From Guillardia theta CCMP2712 (lineage: Eukaryota > Cryptophyceae > Pyrenomonadales > Geminigeraceae), in assembly GCF_000315625.1 (NCBI RefSeq), contig NW_005434598.1:270314-294941 (forward strand): a DNA stretch of 24,628 bases. The letters run 5' to 3'. How positions within the stretch are numbered: the stretch's first letter is position 1; each line of letters starts with the position of its first letter. The notes under the pieces are model-generated. The model was not told the DNA's origin. It saw nothing but the letters and a program-made list of their open reading frames with translations, and made no database searches. Of the stretch, positions 10,583-18,640 are shown piece by piece. The translations under genes were made by a program, and so were the position numbers.

Positions 10583-12466
10583 CTACTTCCTTGTATAGCC
10601 TAGCAACTCGAAATCGTCCTTGTAACCGTGATAGATCTCTTCCTCTACACGCCCTGTGATCGTCTCAAAGTCTTTCTGTTTCTCCTTGATATCCGGTGAA
10701 GCGTTCTGCACAACAAAATTTCCCTCAAGGAAGAACTGAGTGAGATTGTGATTGTTGATCCGATGGAGAATCGTCATGACGTCTTGATGAAAGTTTTCAA
10801 GTCTCCCGATGAAATCAACGACGGGGCAGAGATTCTTGGTGAAGAGAAAGTGAGTTTGGGGCAACCAATGCATTTTCATCACCCTCGTTGACAACGCACT
10901 CTTATTCAAGACCCACTCAGCGAACGATACCTGTTTGCCTGTTAGGAAGGCTGGAGAGACAGCCATCTGGTACATGCTGACTGCTCTGCGATATGGATCT
11001 CTGACGAAAGAGAAGCGAAAGTGATCAGGAAAGTCAAGAAACGCTCTTTTGCACGGCAGGAGAACGAACTTGGTCTTATCGCATTCTTTCCTGTCTCTTC
11101 CACAGTAGAATCGGTTGATGAAGGAGTCCCAAGAAGACCCTCCTGACTTCAACACGTGCATGTAGATGAAGTTGTCGAGGAGTGACACGATGCACTGAAG
11201 AACAAGGCAACCGTCACAAAGCAGCAAGAGAGGAGGGGAGAGAGGATGAAAGAGAGGAATTGAGATGTAGGGGAGGGAGAGGAGAGGAATGGAGATGGAG
11301 AGACGAAGACAGATAAGTTGGGAAAGGGAAGGAGGAGGAGTAGGAGGAGGAGGAGGGGAAGGAGGGGGAGGGGAAGGGAGTCTCAAGATAACCTGCGCGT
11401 TGAAATTGAAACGAGGATAATGAGATCGGCTGTACCCAAAAGGATGTCGGATATTTCCGTAAGCAAAGCTTTGATCGCGGTAGACCCGAGGTTCACAGGG
11501 CCTAATTTCACATACTTCATGTCCTACAGAGAAACAAGTTTCATTTCTGTCTATTGTGTTCATGGACAAGTTTGCAAACTGGTCGGGCTTGTAGCCAAAC
11601 GTGACAAAGTCTTCCTTGAAAATGTCGTTGAACCAGGTCATGGTATCCATGTCAACTTGATTTCCCTGCACCAGGTTGACAGCGGAAATGTAGGATTGCT
11701 GAAACCTGTTCATGATGAATGCTTTGTGAAACTCAAAAAACTTGACGAGATGCCAGCTATCAATGTACTGCAAGACGCTCTTGAAGTCAAGATCAAAGTT
11801 TTCTGCCCTGATGATGAAGTTCACTGTTGAACAACCATCTTGGTCCAAGATTTGATAGTGCTGGGCCTGCAAACTAACTGTGGACCTCCTCTCCTTCAGA
11901 TGATCTTTCCGCTTGTAAACATCGAGCAACGTGTAATGAGGATGACTCAGGATTGCAAACCTGAAGAATTGAGGGTACTTCAACGCTTGTTCCAGGCAAT
12001 CGGTCACTTGAAATTCAGAATCCTTACACTCTGATCCTTGACAGAAAGCACTCCGAAGAAAGTTCAAGATAAGCTGAGAGAACGAGCCATCGGTGATCTT
12101 GAAGATAAAACGCCTGCGAACTGAAACTGCACACTTGTCCCTTTGCCTCCTTCCTCCTTCCAACGTGTCGTTCAGCATGCTGCTTGTGATATGCCCTAAG
12201 GGAAGCGCAAGTGCAAGAGAAGTGTTAAAGCGACATGAACCCGCAGCAGCGATCGAGAAATTTCTTTGTGCCAAGGATGAATTTTTCATCTCCCTCACCT
12301 TTGAGCAGCCTGACTGCAACGATCTTCGCACTTGCAATGCTCGCATCTGTACGATTCGGAGTTTCCTCCTCACGTTCAACGAGTCCACCACGACGAAATG
12401 GGAGATGTAGATGACCAAACAACTCAAGAAGACAGCACAAAGAGCTCCATACTTCCAGTGCACCAT
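10583..12466 (-). CDS. Two-domain type II membrane carbohydrate sulfotransferase, two exons
   Basis: Exon 1 is 12466-11393 and exon 2 is 11194-10583, joined at CAG|GTTATC...CTTCAG|TGC, giving 561 residues. The 198-base intron is a multiple of three and has no stop, so the unspliced frame reads through as a spurious Pro/Leu-rich insert. Residues 7-27 are a signal anchor, as in Golgi sulfotransferases that use PAPS. Residues 364-561 form a sulfotransferase domain of the PF03567-like type, with LKSGGSS (about 373, 5'-phosphosulfate loop) and FVRDPYRRAVSMY (about 421, 3'-phosphate site), then DFIGRLENF and DDFELLGY. Residues 117-293 align with the same domain: FIFKITDGSFS, FRFAILSHPHYTLLDVYK, NFIIRAENF and EDFVTFGYK. 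Two landmark cysteines are shared, but the Lys-Ser-Gly-Gly and Arg-Asp-Pro motifs are replaced. Probable role: sulfation of a glycan in the Golgi lumen by the second domain; the substrate is unknown. An in-frame TAG precedes the start. It is convergent with the HIT4-like gene, 239 bases away. Confidence 0.85.
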   Translation of the reverse strand: MVHWKYGALCAVFLSCLVIYISHFVVVDSLNVRRKLRIVQMRALQVRRSLQSGCSKVREMKNSSLAQRNFSIAAAGSCRFNTSLALALPLGHITSSMLNDTLEGGRRQRDKCAVSVRRRFIFKITDGSFSQLILNFLRSAFCQGSECKDSEFQVTDCLEQALKYPQFFRFAILSHPHYTLLDVYKRKDHLKERRSTVSLQAQHYQILDQDGCSTVNFIIRAENFDLDFKSVLQYIDSWHLVKFFEFHKAFIMNRFQQSYISAVNLVQGNQVDMDTMTWFNDIFKEDFVTFGYKPDQFANLSMNTIDRNETCFSVGHEVCEIRPCEPRVYRDQSFAYGNIRHPFGYSRSHYPRFNFNAQVILRLPSPPPPSPPPPPTPPPSLSQLICLRLSISIPLLSLPYISIPLFHPLSPPLLLLCDGCLVLQCIVSLLDNFIYMHVLKSGGSSWDSFINRFYCGRDRKECDKTKFVLLPCKRAFLDFPDHFRFSFVRDPYRRAVSMYQMAVSPAFLTGKQVSFAEWVLNKSALSTRVMKMHWLPQTHFLFTKNLCPVVDFIGRLENFHQDVMTILHRINNHNLTQFFLEGNFVVQNASPDIKEKQKDFETITGRVEEEIYHGYKDDFELLGYTRK

Positions 12467-13125
12467 ACTGAACAGCTCGTGGCTCGACTAGACTCTTAGA
12501 ACAGGATCATTACATGCAACTTTTACCATCTTCACAGGATTTTCACAGTGGAGTAATATAGTGAACAGAGGAATGAAAGAAAAGATAGGGCACAGGGAAG
12601 CAAGGGATCAGATGAGGTCAGGATCTTCTCCTCCTCTTCATGTCTTCATGCATGTGCGAAGAGGACCAGCAAGTCTCTGCATCGCTCGCTCTCAACCTGG
12701 GGAGGCTGCATGGATGCACAAGGCGGTGCACGCTTGTCAACTATCCAATAAAATTGAAAATCTAAATTTGGAAAATATGATGAAGATTATGTAATCAATT
12801 TGAAGTTTACCTGATAGTAATTCCAGTGTGAAACTTGGGCTCAAAAATCGACTTGAAAATAAAAAGGTAATAAGGTCGCCGCCCAACAAGTGAGGGGGTG
12901 GGTGGTTCTGAGGCTCAAGTGAACTGGTATGCTTCATTTTCATAGGTCTCCAAGAGGGTTTCGAGCAGGGTTGATGGGGTCCCAGGGTTTCAGGATTCAC
13001 AGAGGTCTGTCCGAGGACTCTACCTTAGTCAGGCAGGGGGTGGGTACTGGGCCATTACCGCACTGAGACTTCACCCGCTTCAAGACTCTTGTGAGCCCTC
13101 ACTAGTCCTCGTACTGATTTTAACT
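12467..13125. other. Intergenic region upstream of the sulfotransferase, no gene seen
   Basis: This holds the 5' flank of the minus-strand sulfotransferase. Open frames such as 12561-12794 and 12737-13000 have no recognisable motifs. An A/T-rich patch (about 12740-12870) gives way to sequence that becomes steadily richer in G/C and GACTC words toward 13126. Confidence 0.6.
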
Positions 13126-13650
13126 TAACTTTGAGTAAAGAGACAGTCAAACTGACTCGTGAGTGTCGGTGTGAAGGGTCCCCGACACCGTACCGTACGG
13201 AGTACGGTCTGACTCGGACTGCCCGGCCCGGGCCGCCCGGCCCGGTCACCTCAGTACTCCGAGGCTCAGAGCGTGAGCGAGGGGGACTCCGAGTGGCAGG
13301 GAGTCACTGGGACGCCCGGCACGGTGACCGCCGGGGGGGGGGGGGGGGGCCGGCGGGGCCCGGGGAATCATTGAATGCCGTCCGCCGAGTCCGGCGCCGG
13401 GCGGCGTGACTCGCCGAGACTCGGTGACTCGAGTCAGCGGCTTAGTACCGGCTCAGGGCCCCGGTGACGGACCGGGAGCCTCGGAGGCTGTCACAGTGAA
13501 TGTCACCCGACCCGGTGACCCGGCGGTTCTGGCCCTGCCGGCGTGATCGGCCCCCGACCGTCCGGCCCAGGGACTCTCACGCCGGGCCGCCCCGCCGCCC
13601 GGGCCGGCTGAGTGATCCTGACTCAGTCACCCGACTAACCGCCGTTAACT
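13126..13650. repeat. GC-rich palindromic island 1 (GAGTC/GACTC, GGCC, CCGG)
   Basis: About 500 bases of very high G+C are crowded with GACTC/GAGTC, CGGTGAC and CCCGGCCCGGG palindromes, in sharp contrast to the flanks. Its left edge contains TAACTTTGAGTAAA (13126-13139), which recurs exactly at 19115-19128 next to the second island. The open frames (13131-13409, 13500-13721) are Arg/Pro/Gly-rich and look like composition artefacts. I read it as one member of a dispersed GC-rich repeat family, not a gene. Confidence 0.7.
13333..13349. repeat. Run of 17 G
   Basis: An uninterrupted G homopolymer lies inside GC-rich island 1, flanked by CCGCC and CCGGCGGGGCC. It could form a G-quadruplex. Its exact length is also the kind of value sequencing gets wrong. 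Confidence 0.9.
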
Positions 13651-14193
13651 TAGTAACCGTTCCGACAGGTGTGCCAACTTGGCAACGGTTGAGTAATAAT
13701 AAAGCCTTGAAAGAGCCTTGAGTGTGCTCAACCGTCGGTCTTATTAGCCAGTCGCTGACCCTGCAGATCCGCTGCCCGGTCACCATCTAGTGCCGAAACC
13801 GTTGAGAAATGACGTGAGGGTTGAAGGCTGGTCACGTCACGGTGATCAACGAGCAGAGGCAGCACTGAATGTTATAGTGAAGATATCACTGCCTTGATGG
13901 GAGAGTAGGACCAAAAGTGAGGCGGGCTGGATGATTTGGTGGTCAGAGAGTCAAAACAGATCTCGGACGCCAGTGGAGGAATGAGGGAGGGGAGACGGGG
14001 AACAGCCCCCTGATGTGGGGGAAGACTCTCCTCCCCCGTACCCGTTATCTTGAACATCCTCTCATCATCCTCTCATCATCTTCCCACCCTCCTCCCACCC
14101 TCCTCCTCCTCCTCCCACCCTCCTTGCTCCGAGCACCCTTACTCACTCCTGACATAGCACATCTCTTTCCTGGCATCTAATTGAGCACAAGCC
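13651..14193. other. Spacer between GC island 1 and cassette copy A
   Basis: No gene is seen. A short inverted repeat (ACGGTTGAG near 13685 with CTCAACCGT near 13728) flanks AATAATAAAGCC. Around 14060-14130 there are CCTCTCATCAT and CCCACCCTCCT repeats. The sequence then reaches the ATG at 14194 that opens the frame of cassette copy A. Confidence 0.5.
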
Positions 14194-14562
14194 ATGGGGT
14201 GTGCATATTGCGCATATTGTGGCACTCCCTTCACTCCCGTAAGCTCTCTCAATGTATCCTCCCCTCTTCCTCCCTCTCCTACCCCCAAGCTCCTCTTCGA
14301 CCTCTTCTTCGGATCCTCCCCGACCCCCTGCATCGTCTCCGATACCTCCAACCTCCTCCTCGACTTCACCGCCCTCCCCGACCCCTCCAGCGGGGGCGAG
14401 TGGGTGGACGACTTCGAGGGCCTGGGCTTCATGCGAGCGCGGTCCTCGCGTACGACAACGGGGCACTACATCGAGGCGAGGACAGACGATGAGGACGAGC
14501 AGGGCGTGGGAGCGATGGATCGAGCTGATCACAAGGCGAGGAGCCGACGAGGCAGAGGATGA
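14194..14562 (+). CDS. Putative small two-exon gene using cassette copy A
   Basis: The frame is open for 122 codons from ATG 14194 to TGA 14560-14562. A 51-base segment inside it (14239-14289) starts GTAAGC, is pyrimidine-rich and ends CCCCCAAG, so it looks like an intron of typical size for this window. Spliced, the protein would be about 105 residues: MGCAYCAYCGTPFTP joined to the cassette sequence LLFDLFFGSSPTPCIVSD onward. The start MGC could be a lipid-modification signal. I recognise no family for it. The cassette part recurs three more times nearby, each with a different N- and C-terminal context, so this may be a gene fragment or a captured exon. Confidence 0.35.
   Translation: MGCAYCAYCGTPFTPVSSLNVSSPLPPSPTPKLLFDLFFGSSPTPCIVSDTSNLLLDFTALPDPSSGGEWVDDFEGLGFMRARSSRTTTGHYIEARTDDEDEQGVGAMDRADHKARSRRGRG
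14269..14553 (+). repeat. Exon-like cassette, copy A
   Basis: This is copy A of a dispersed sequence found four times in 4 kb. It begins in a pyrimidine tract (CCTCCCTCTCCTACCCCCAAG) that would serve as a 3' splice site. It then carries an open frame reading LLFDLFFGSSPTP...LLLDFTALPDPSSGGEW, VDDFEGLGFMR and TGHYIEAR. Copies A and C are the longest, sharing 285 bases down to GAGCCGACGAGGC. A differs from C mainly in a cluster after ATGCG. Confidence 0.9.
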
Positions 14563-15266
14563 GGGTAATTGCATGAGGAGTAGGGAGTGGTGGAGGGATG
14601 TAGAATGGATATGATATGTTAGTGGTATTATACACACGAATAAACACTTGAAAGATTGTGGAAACATCATTACACAACTCAACACACTCTTTTGGCTGGA
14701 TCACACTATATTGTATGCTTGTGATGCTGGGCAAGCGTTCAATACTACATGAATCTCCTTTCTGTAAAGGTTCTGCTCCTAATCCTACGAGCCTGCTTTG
14801 CTAGGGCTTTTACAACCGTGTACATAATGGTATCATGTTTGCTACAGCTGAGAGAAAAGCAGACGCTGCCATGGTGTAGATGCTGTACGAGCAAGCCCGT
14901 TGCACTCGTGCAATCTGTCGCTTCATCTCAAAAAAAGTCATGATCATGAACCTTTGATATGATCCAAGGATGACGAGGATAACGATGATAAAACAATCAA
15001 GATTACAATACAGCAACCTCGTGGAAGAGAAGACAGGATCCGAGTATGTTTGAGATGGTAAAGGGCTTTCTCATTTCCCTCATCTATTCAATCACATCTC
15101 ATAGAAATCTGTGGCACCAACCAACGTACTTGTTTTCTCGTCAGATAAGCTTCTTATCTCCTACAGGCTGCCCCTGCCTGTTCTCGTCAACCTTCTTTCC
15201 CATCTCAGATCCTTCAAGGTCTTCACTTGCTTGCCGTGCAGGGCCCCATGAGTTTCTACAGATAAC
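14563..15266. other. Spacer between cassette copies A and B, no gene seen
   Basis: A+T-richer sequence with no supported gene. Short open frames (for example 14749-14943 and 15046-15282) show no motif. AATAAA occurs at 14639-14644 (GAATAAACAC), about 80 bases after the stop of the copy A frame, and might be its polyadenylation signal. Confidence 0.45.
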
Positions 15267-15476
15267 CCTCGCCTCGATGTAGTGCCCCGTTGTCGTACGC
15301 GAGGACCGCGCTCGCATGAAGCCCAGGCCCTCGAAGTCGTCCACCCACTCGCCCCCGCTGGAGGGGTCGGGGAGGGCGGTGAAGTCGAGGAGGAGGTTGG
15401 AGGTATCGGAGACGATGCAGGGGGTCGGGGAGGATCCGAAGAAGAGGTCGAAGAGGAGCTTGGGGGTAGGAGAGGG
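15267..15476 (-). repeat. Exon-like cassette, copy B (inverted)
   Basis: Read on the minus strand, this copy carries the same pyrimidine tract, CTACCCCCAAG junction and open frame as copy A. It has the A-type residues ARSSRTTTGHYIEAR. It is the shortest copy, losing similarity right after CGAGGCGAGG. The frame has no stop within the cassette. Confidence 0.9.
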
Positions 15477-16168
15477 GGGGGAGAGAGGGAGAAGTTGAGT
15501 ATACCATCAAAGCAGAGTAGAGATGAAGATAAGGGAAAGAATGTGTGAGTGAACGAAGACTTTGTCCGGGCTAGTGTGGGCGAGGAATGAATAGAGCAGG
15601 AGGAGAGATTCGACTGAGGATTGGGGAATGATGGGTAGATGGGAGGAAAATACAATCTCGAGGATGAGAGTAATTCCTGCAGGAGATCGGGGCAAGTAAT
15701 GTAGATCAACATGTACGGATTACAGCGGTAGTAAAGTAGCTATTATTCCTTTATGTGTGGAGATTGCTGACGGCCTCTGGTGGCGTCCGGGATCTCCCAG
15801 CCGCAGTTTTGTCTTCTTCGCAGTGTTGCTCCTGCGAGTTCGCCTCGGGGAGATTCTTAGGGCAGCAAAGAGAACTTAGCCCTGGAGCCCAATACTTCAA
15901 CCCTTAGACCCCGGGCAGTGGGTGACAGTTGGATTGTGACGTGATCACTTGCAGGGCTACCGCAGGGTCAGCCGATTGTCTCAGTCGTCTTATTACAATT
16001 ACACCTACACCTCCTCCCTCCTCCTCCGTTTCTGCCTTAACTCATCTCTAAGCCTCCTCCTCCGCTCTCCATCTCCCTCGCCTCCTGCCCTCGCTCTCAA
16101 TTTCAATCTTTCTTCCACTCTCCATGCGCACGAAATTGACTTGCAAGAAATCCCGTTCTTCCCCCCTC
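15477..16168. other. Spacer between cassette copies B and C, no gene seen
   Basis: No supported gene. From about 15770 to 15960 there is moderately GC-rich sequence (GGCCTCTGGTGGCGTCCGGG, CCCTGGAGCCC) without a convincing frame. From about 16005 the plus strand is CT-rich, leading into the acceptor tract of copy C. Confidence 0.45.
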
Positions 16169-16453
16169 CCTCCCTCTCCTACCCCCAAGCTCCTCTTCGA
16201 CCTCTTCTTCGGATCCTCCCCGACCCCCTGCATCGTCTCCGATACCTCCAACCTCCTCCTCGACTTCACCGCCCTCCCCGACCCCTCCAGCGGGGGCGAG
16301 TGGGTGGACGACTTCGAGGGCCTGGGCTTCATGCGTGCGCTGTCCTCGTGTACGGCAACGGGGCACTACATCGAGGCGAGGACGGACGACGAAGACGAGC
16401 AGGGCGCGGGAGCGATGGATCGAGCTGATCACAAGGCGAGGAGCCGACGAGGC
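16169..16453 (+). repeat. Exon-like cassette, copy C
   Basis: Full-length copy, 285 bases, matching copy A through CTGATCACAAGGCGAGGAG. The first 160 or so bases appear identical to the other copies. Then R-to-L, R-to-C and T-to-A changes give ALSSCTATGHYIEAR, shared with copy D. It lies in a 113-codon frame (16124-16465) with a different N-terminus from copies A and D. Confidence 0.9.
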
Positions 16454-17042
16454 GGGCAGGCATGAATGATTGATATTTTGCCATTGACTGTTGGTTTAGA
16501 CACTTGATTCCTGCAAAGCTTTCCCGATATCCTGCCCACCGTCGTGCCTAGTTCCGCCGTAGCGCAGCGACTTGCTGCTTCTGTTGAAGAAGAAGACTGT
16601 CTAGAAAACAAGGATGTTAATCCGCAAGACCGAGGACTGCGGGTGCCTCCGGTCGGTTTAGGAGCTAGTAGTAGAGCGACAAGAAACCAACAAGAAAGTG
16701 GCTGGCCTGCCTCCAAGGAAGCGCACTAGTTATTGCTGCGGAATGATTGCAGAACCAAGTTCTTCCTAGGGTCAGCCCTCGGACCGTCCGTGCCCGTATC
16801 AAAGACGGTCACTACTGTCACTCTCAGTAGTACCAAAGGTTCAGGCCGGACTGCCTTTCACAACAGTTTCCTCGGAACTTCGGAATCGACCACGGCACGG
16901 TACCCAGGCGGCAACTCCCGGACGGAGCTGGCACCTGGCAGTGAGCCGGGGACGGAGGCCCTGAGGGTCACCAGTGATCAACACGATAGCCAGTGCAAGC
17001 CTTACATGCCTTGAAGAGCGGGCAAGCCCCGGGTCTGTGACT
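16454..17042. other. Repeat-like spacer after copy C
   Basis: Sequence of mixed composition with several open frames on both strands (16429-16716 minus, 16544-16729 and 16733-17014 plus). None is recognisable. It may be decayed mobile-element sequence, given its position among repeats, but I see no transposase or reverse-transcriptase motif. Confidence 0.35.
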
Positions 17043-17126
17043 GTGAAGTATCCCTTTTACTCAAACTTGTGTGAAGTATCCCTTTTACTCAAACTTGTGT
17101 GAAGTATCCCTTTTACTCAAACTTGT
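17043..17126. repeat. 28-base tandem repeat, three copies
   Basis: Three exact head-to-tail copies of a 28-base unit begin GTGAAGTATCCC and end CAAACTTGT, at 17043, 17071 and 17099. There are no spacers, so it is not a CRISPR array. Confidence 0.95.
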
Positions 17127-17315
17127 GTTAAATCGGAACGCCGGAATACAATCAGACTCAACTGAGAAGAGTCGAGGGGGCTTGACCCTGGGACTTCTCG
17201 GAGAAAAGACAGGACTGAAAGTATCAAAGTAGCTCCTCTTTCATAATCAATAAAGTGGACTAAACTTCAAAGAAGTTGATACTGAGATTGAGAGAGTCAT
17301 CAAGACATGCCAACT
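17127..17315. other. Left flank of a foldback element
   Basis: Non-coding. It includes GACTAAACTTCAAAG near 17259, which pairs imperfectly with CTTTCAAAGTTTAGTC near 17391. The inverted symmetry therefore extends beyond the perfect hairpin arms. Confidence 0.5.
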
Positions 17316-17366
17316 GGAGTATCCGAGGCTTTATTGTATCCGAGCCAATAAAGCCTCGGATACTCC
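17316..17366. repeat. Perfect 21-base inverted repeat (hairpin) with 9-base loop
   Basis: The left arm 17316-17336 (GGAGTATCCGAGGC then TTTATTG) is exactly complementary to the right arm 17346-17366. The loop is TATCCGAGC. A further imperfect inverted match about 50 bases out on each side suggests a foldback or MITE-like element of about 160 bases. It is not followed by a U run, and a bacterial-type terminator makes no sense here. Confidence 0.9.
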
Positions 17367-18037
17367 TCGGATAGTTCCGAGCTCCGGTCACTTTCAAAGT
17401 TTAGTCAACATTAAGTCTTCGTCGGGTCAAGCCGCCGCCACTCGAGATTGAATCTTAAATGTGTTATAGCGCCGGCACGGAGTCGTGAAATGGAGTCTTT
17501 TCGTAGACTCACATACCACCCCTAGCTCCCATGCCCCACTCAGGCTACCATCCCGGCCTCCGGCCTCCGGCTCTGACTGTCACGAAAATCTCGAGATTTG
17601 ACTGGTAGCCCGGACACATAAAGAATCCCTGCGATCTCCCGAAGAAGTGTTAAAGGATACCGATAGTTAAGACCGCCCTCACTCTACAACTCGTCCCATC
17701 CCCTCGCAGACTCTTCAAGTATTGCTCGTGTCCCACCCTCCTCTTGCTCCTGCCCCACCGCCCTCCTCTTGCTCCTCCTCTTGCTCCTCCTCGTCTTTGT
17801 CTACCTCGTAATACATTTCCCACTCTCCCCTCCTGTTACTGATCATCTCCGCGTCTGCCTTCTAACTCGCTGCCTCTCTTCTTGAAAGCAACTTTCTTGA
17901 TCATCAATCTTCTTCATACAATTTCAACTTGCTTCGCTTCTCTATTCATCACCCGCAAGACTGGGATACTCCACAATATCCGAGCAATCATGTCATTCTT
18001 ACAAGCCTCCTCGCCAAGCTGCCTCCATTCCTCCTCT
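17367..18037. other. Spacer between the hairpin and cassette copy D, no gene seen
   Basis: No supported gene. CCTCCGGC repeats lie near 17550-17570. At 17735-17800 there are CTCCTCTTGCTC repeats. The 170-codon frame 17882-18394 runs from here into copy D, but its first part shows no family motif. Confidence 0.45.
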
Positions 18038-18263
18038 CCTCCCTCTCCTACCCCCAAGCTCCTCTTCGACCTCTTCTTCGGATCCTCCCCGACCCCCTGC
18101 ATCGTCTCCGATACCTCCAACCTCCTCCTCGACTTCACCGCCCTCCCCGACCCCTCCAGCGGGGGCGAGTGGGTGGACGACTTCGAGGGCCTGGGCTTCA
18201 TGCGTGCGCTGTCCTCGTGTACGGCAACGGGGCACTACATCGAGACGAGGACAGACGACGAGG
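18038..18263 (+). repeat. Exon-like cassette, copy D
   Basis: This copy has the same acceptor-like start and open frame as the other three, with the C-type residues ALSSCTATGHYIE followed by TR instead of AR. Similarity stops around GACGACGAGGA, earlier than in A and C and later than in B. It sits in a frame (17882-18394) with unique flanking protein sequence on both sides. Confidence 0.9.
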
Positions 18264-18640
18264 AAAGGTCTTGGGTTTCTGAAGGCGAGCAATGCGAGGC
18301 CGGGGTGCAGCTGGAGCGAACGAATCATAAAGGGAGGAGACTGTTAGAGGAAGCATTGCCAATGCGCAAGGAGAAACGGGGAGGGCGGGTGTGACTGAGT
18401 AGCCGCTGAGAGGATTCATGCGTTTGGAATTAAAATCGTTAGCACTGTTGCTGGAAGTGAACTTACTTGAAGTCTGAGAGCTCATGAAGAACGATGCAAC
18501 TTGTCCGATCACCTCGCACTGCTAATGGCATGGCCTCGCATTCTACTGCCATCATGATGCCGCCGATTAAATACCCGACGGCGAGGCACCGACCTGTCAG
18601 TTGCCAAGGCTCGCTGGGCGATCAACTTAGTTGACTTGAA
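18264..18640. other. Spacer between cassette copy D and GC island 2
   Basis: The frame of copy D continues to a stop at about 18394 with no recognisable motif. The rest is non-coding as far as I can see and becomes GC-rich from about 18550. Confidence 0.45.

Noticed and set aside
10583-12466. A single uninterrupted 627-residue sulfotransferase
   Set aside because: The Pro/Leu-rich insert between residues 358 and 425 of that frame is bounded by GT and AG, is a polypyrimidine stretch and separates two conserved parts, so it is better read as an intron.
14143-14685. Long minus-strand and alternative-frame open frames over the cassette copies
   Set aside because: The GC-rich cassette is open in several frames; only the LLFDLFFGSS frame is Pro-poor and has a balanced composition, so the other frames are shadows.
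17043-17126. CRISPR array
   Set aside because: The 28-base repeats abut each other with no spacers and the genome is eukaryotic.
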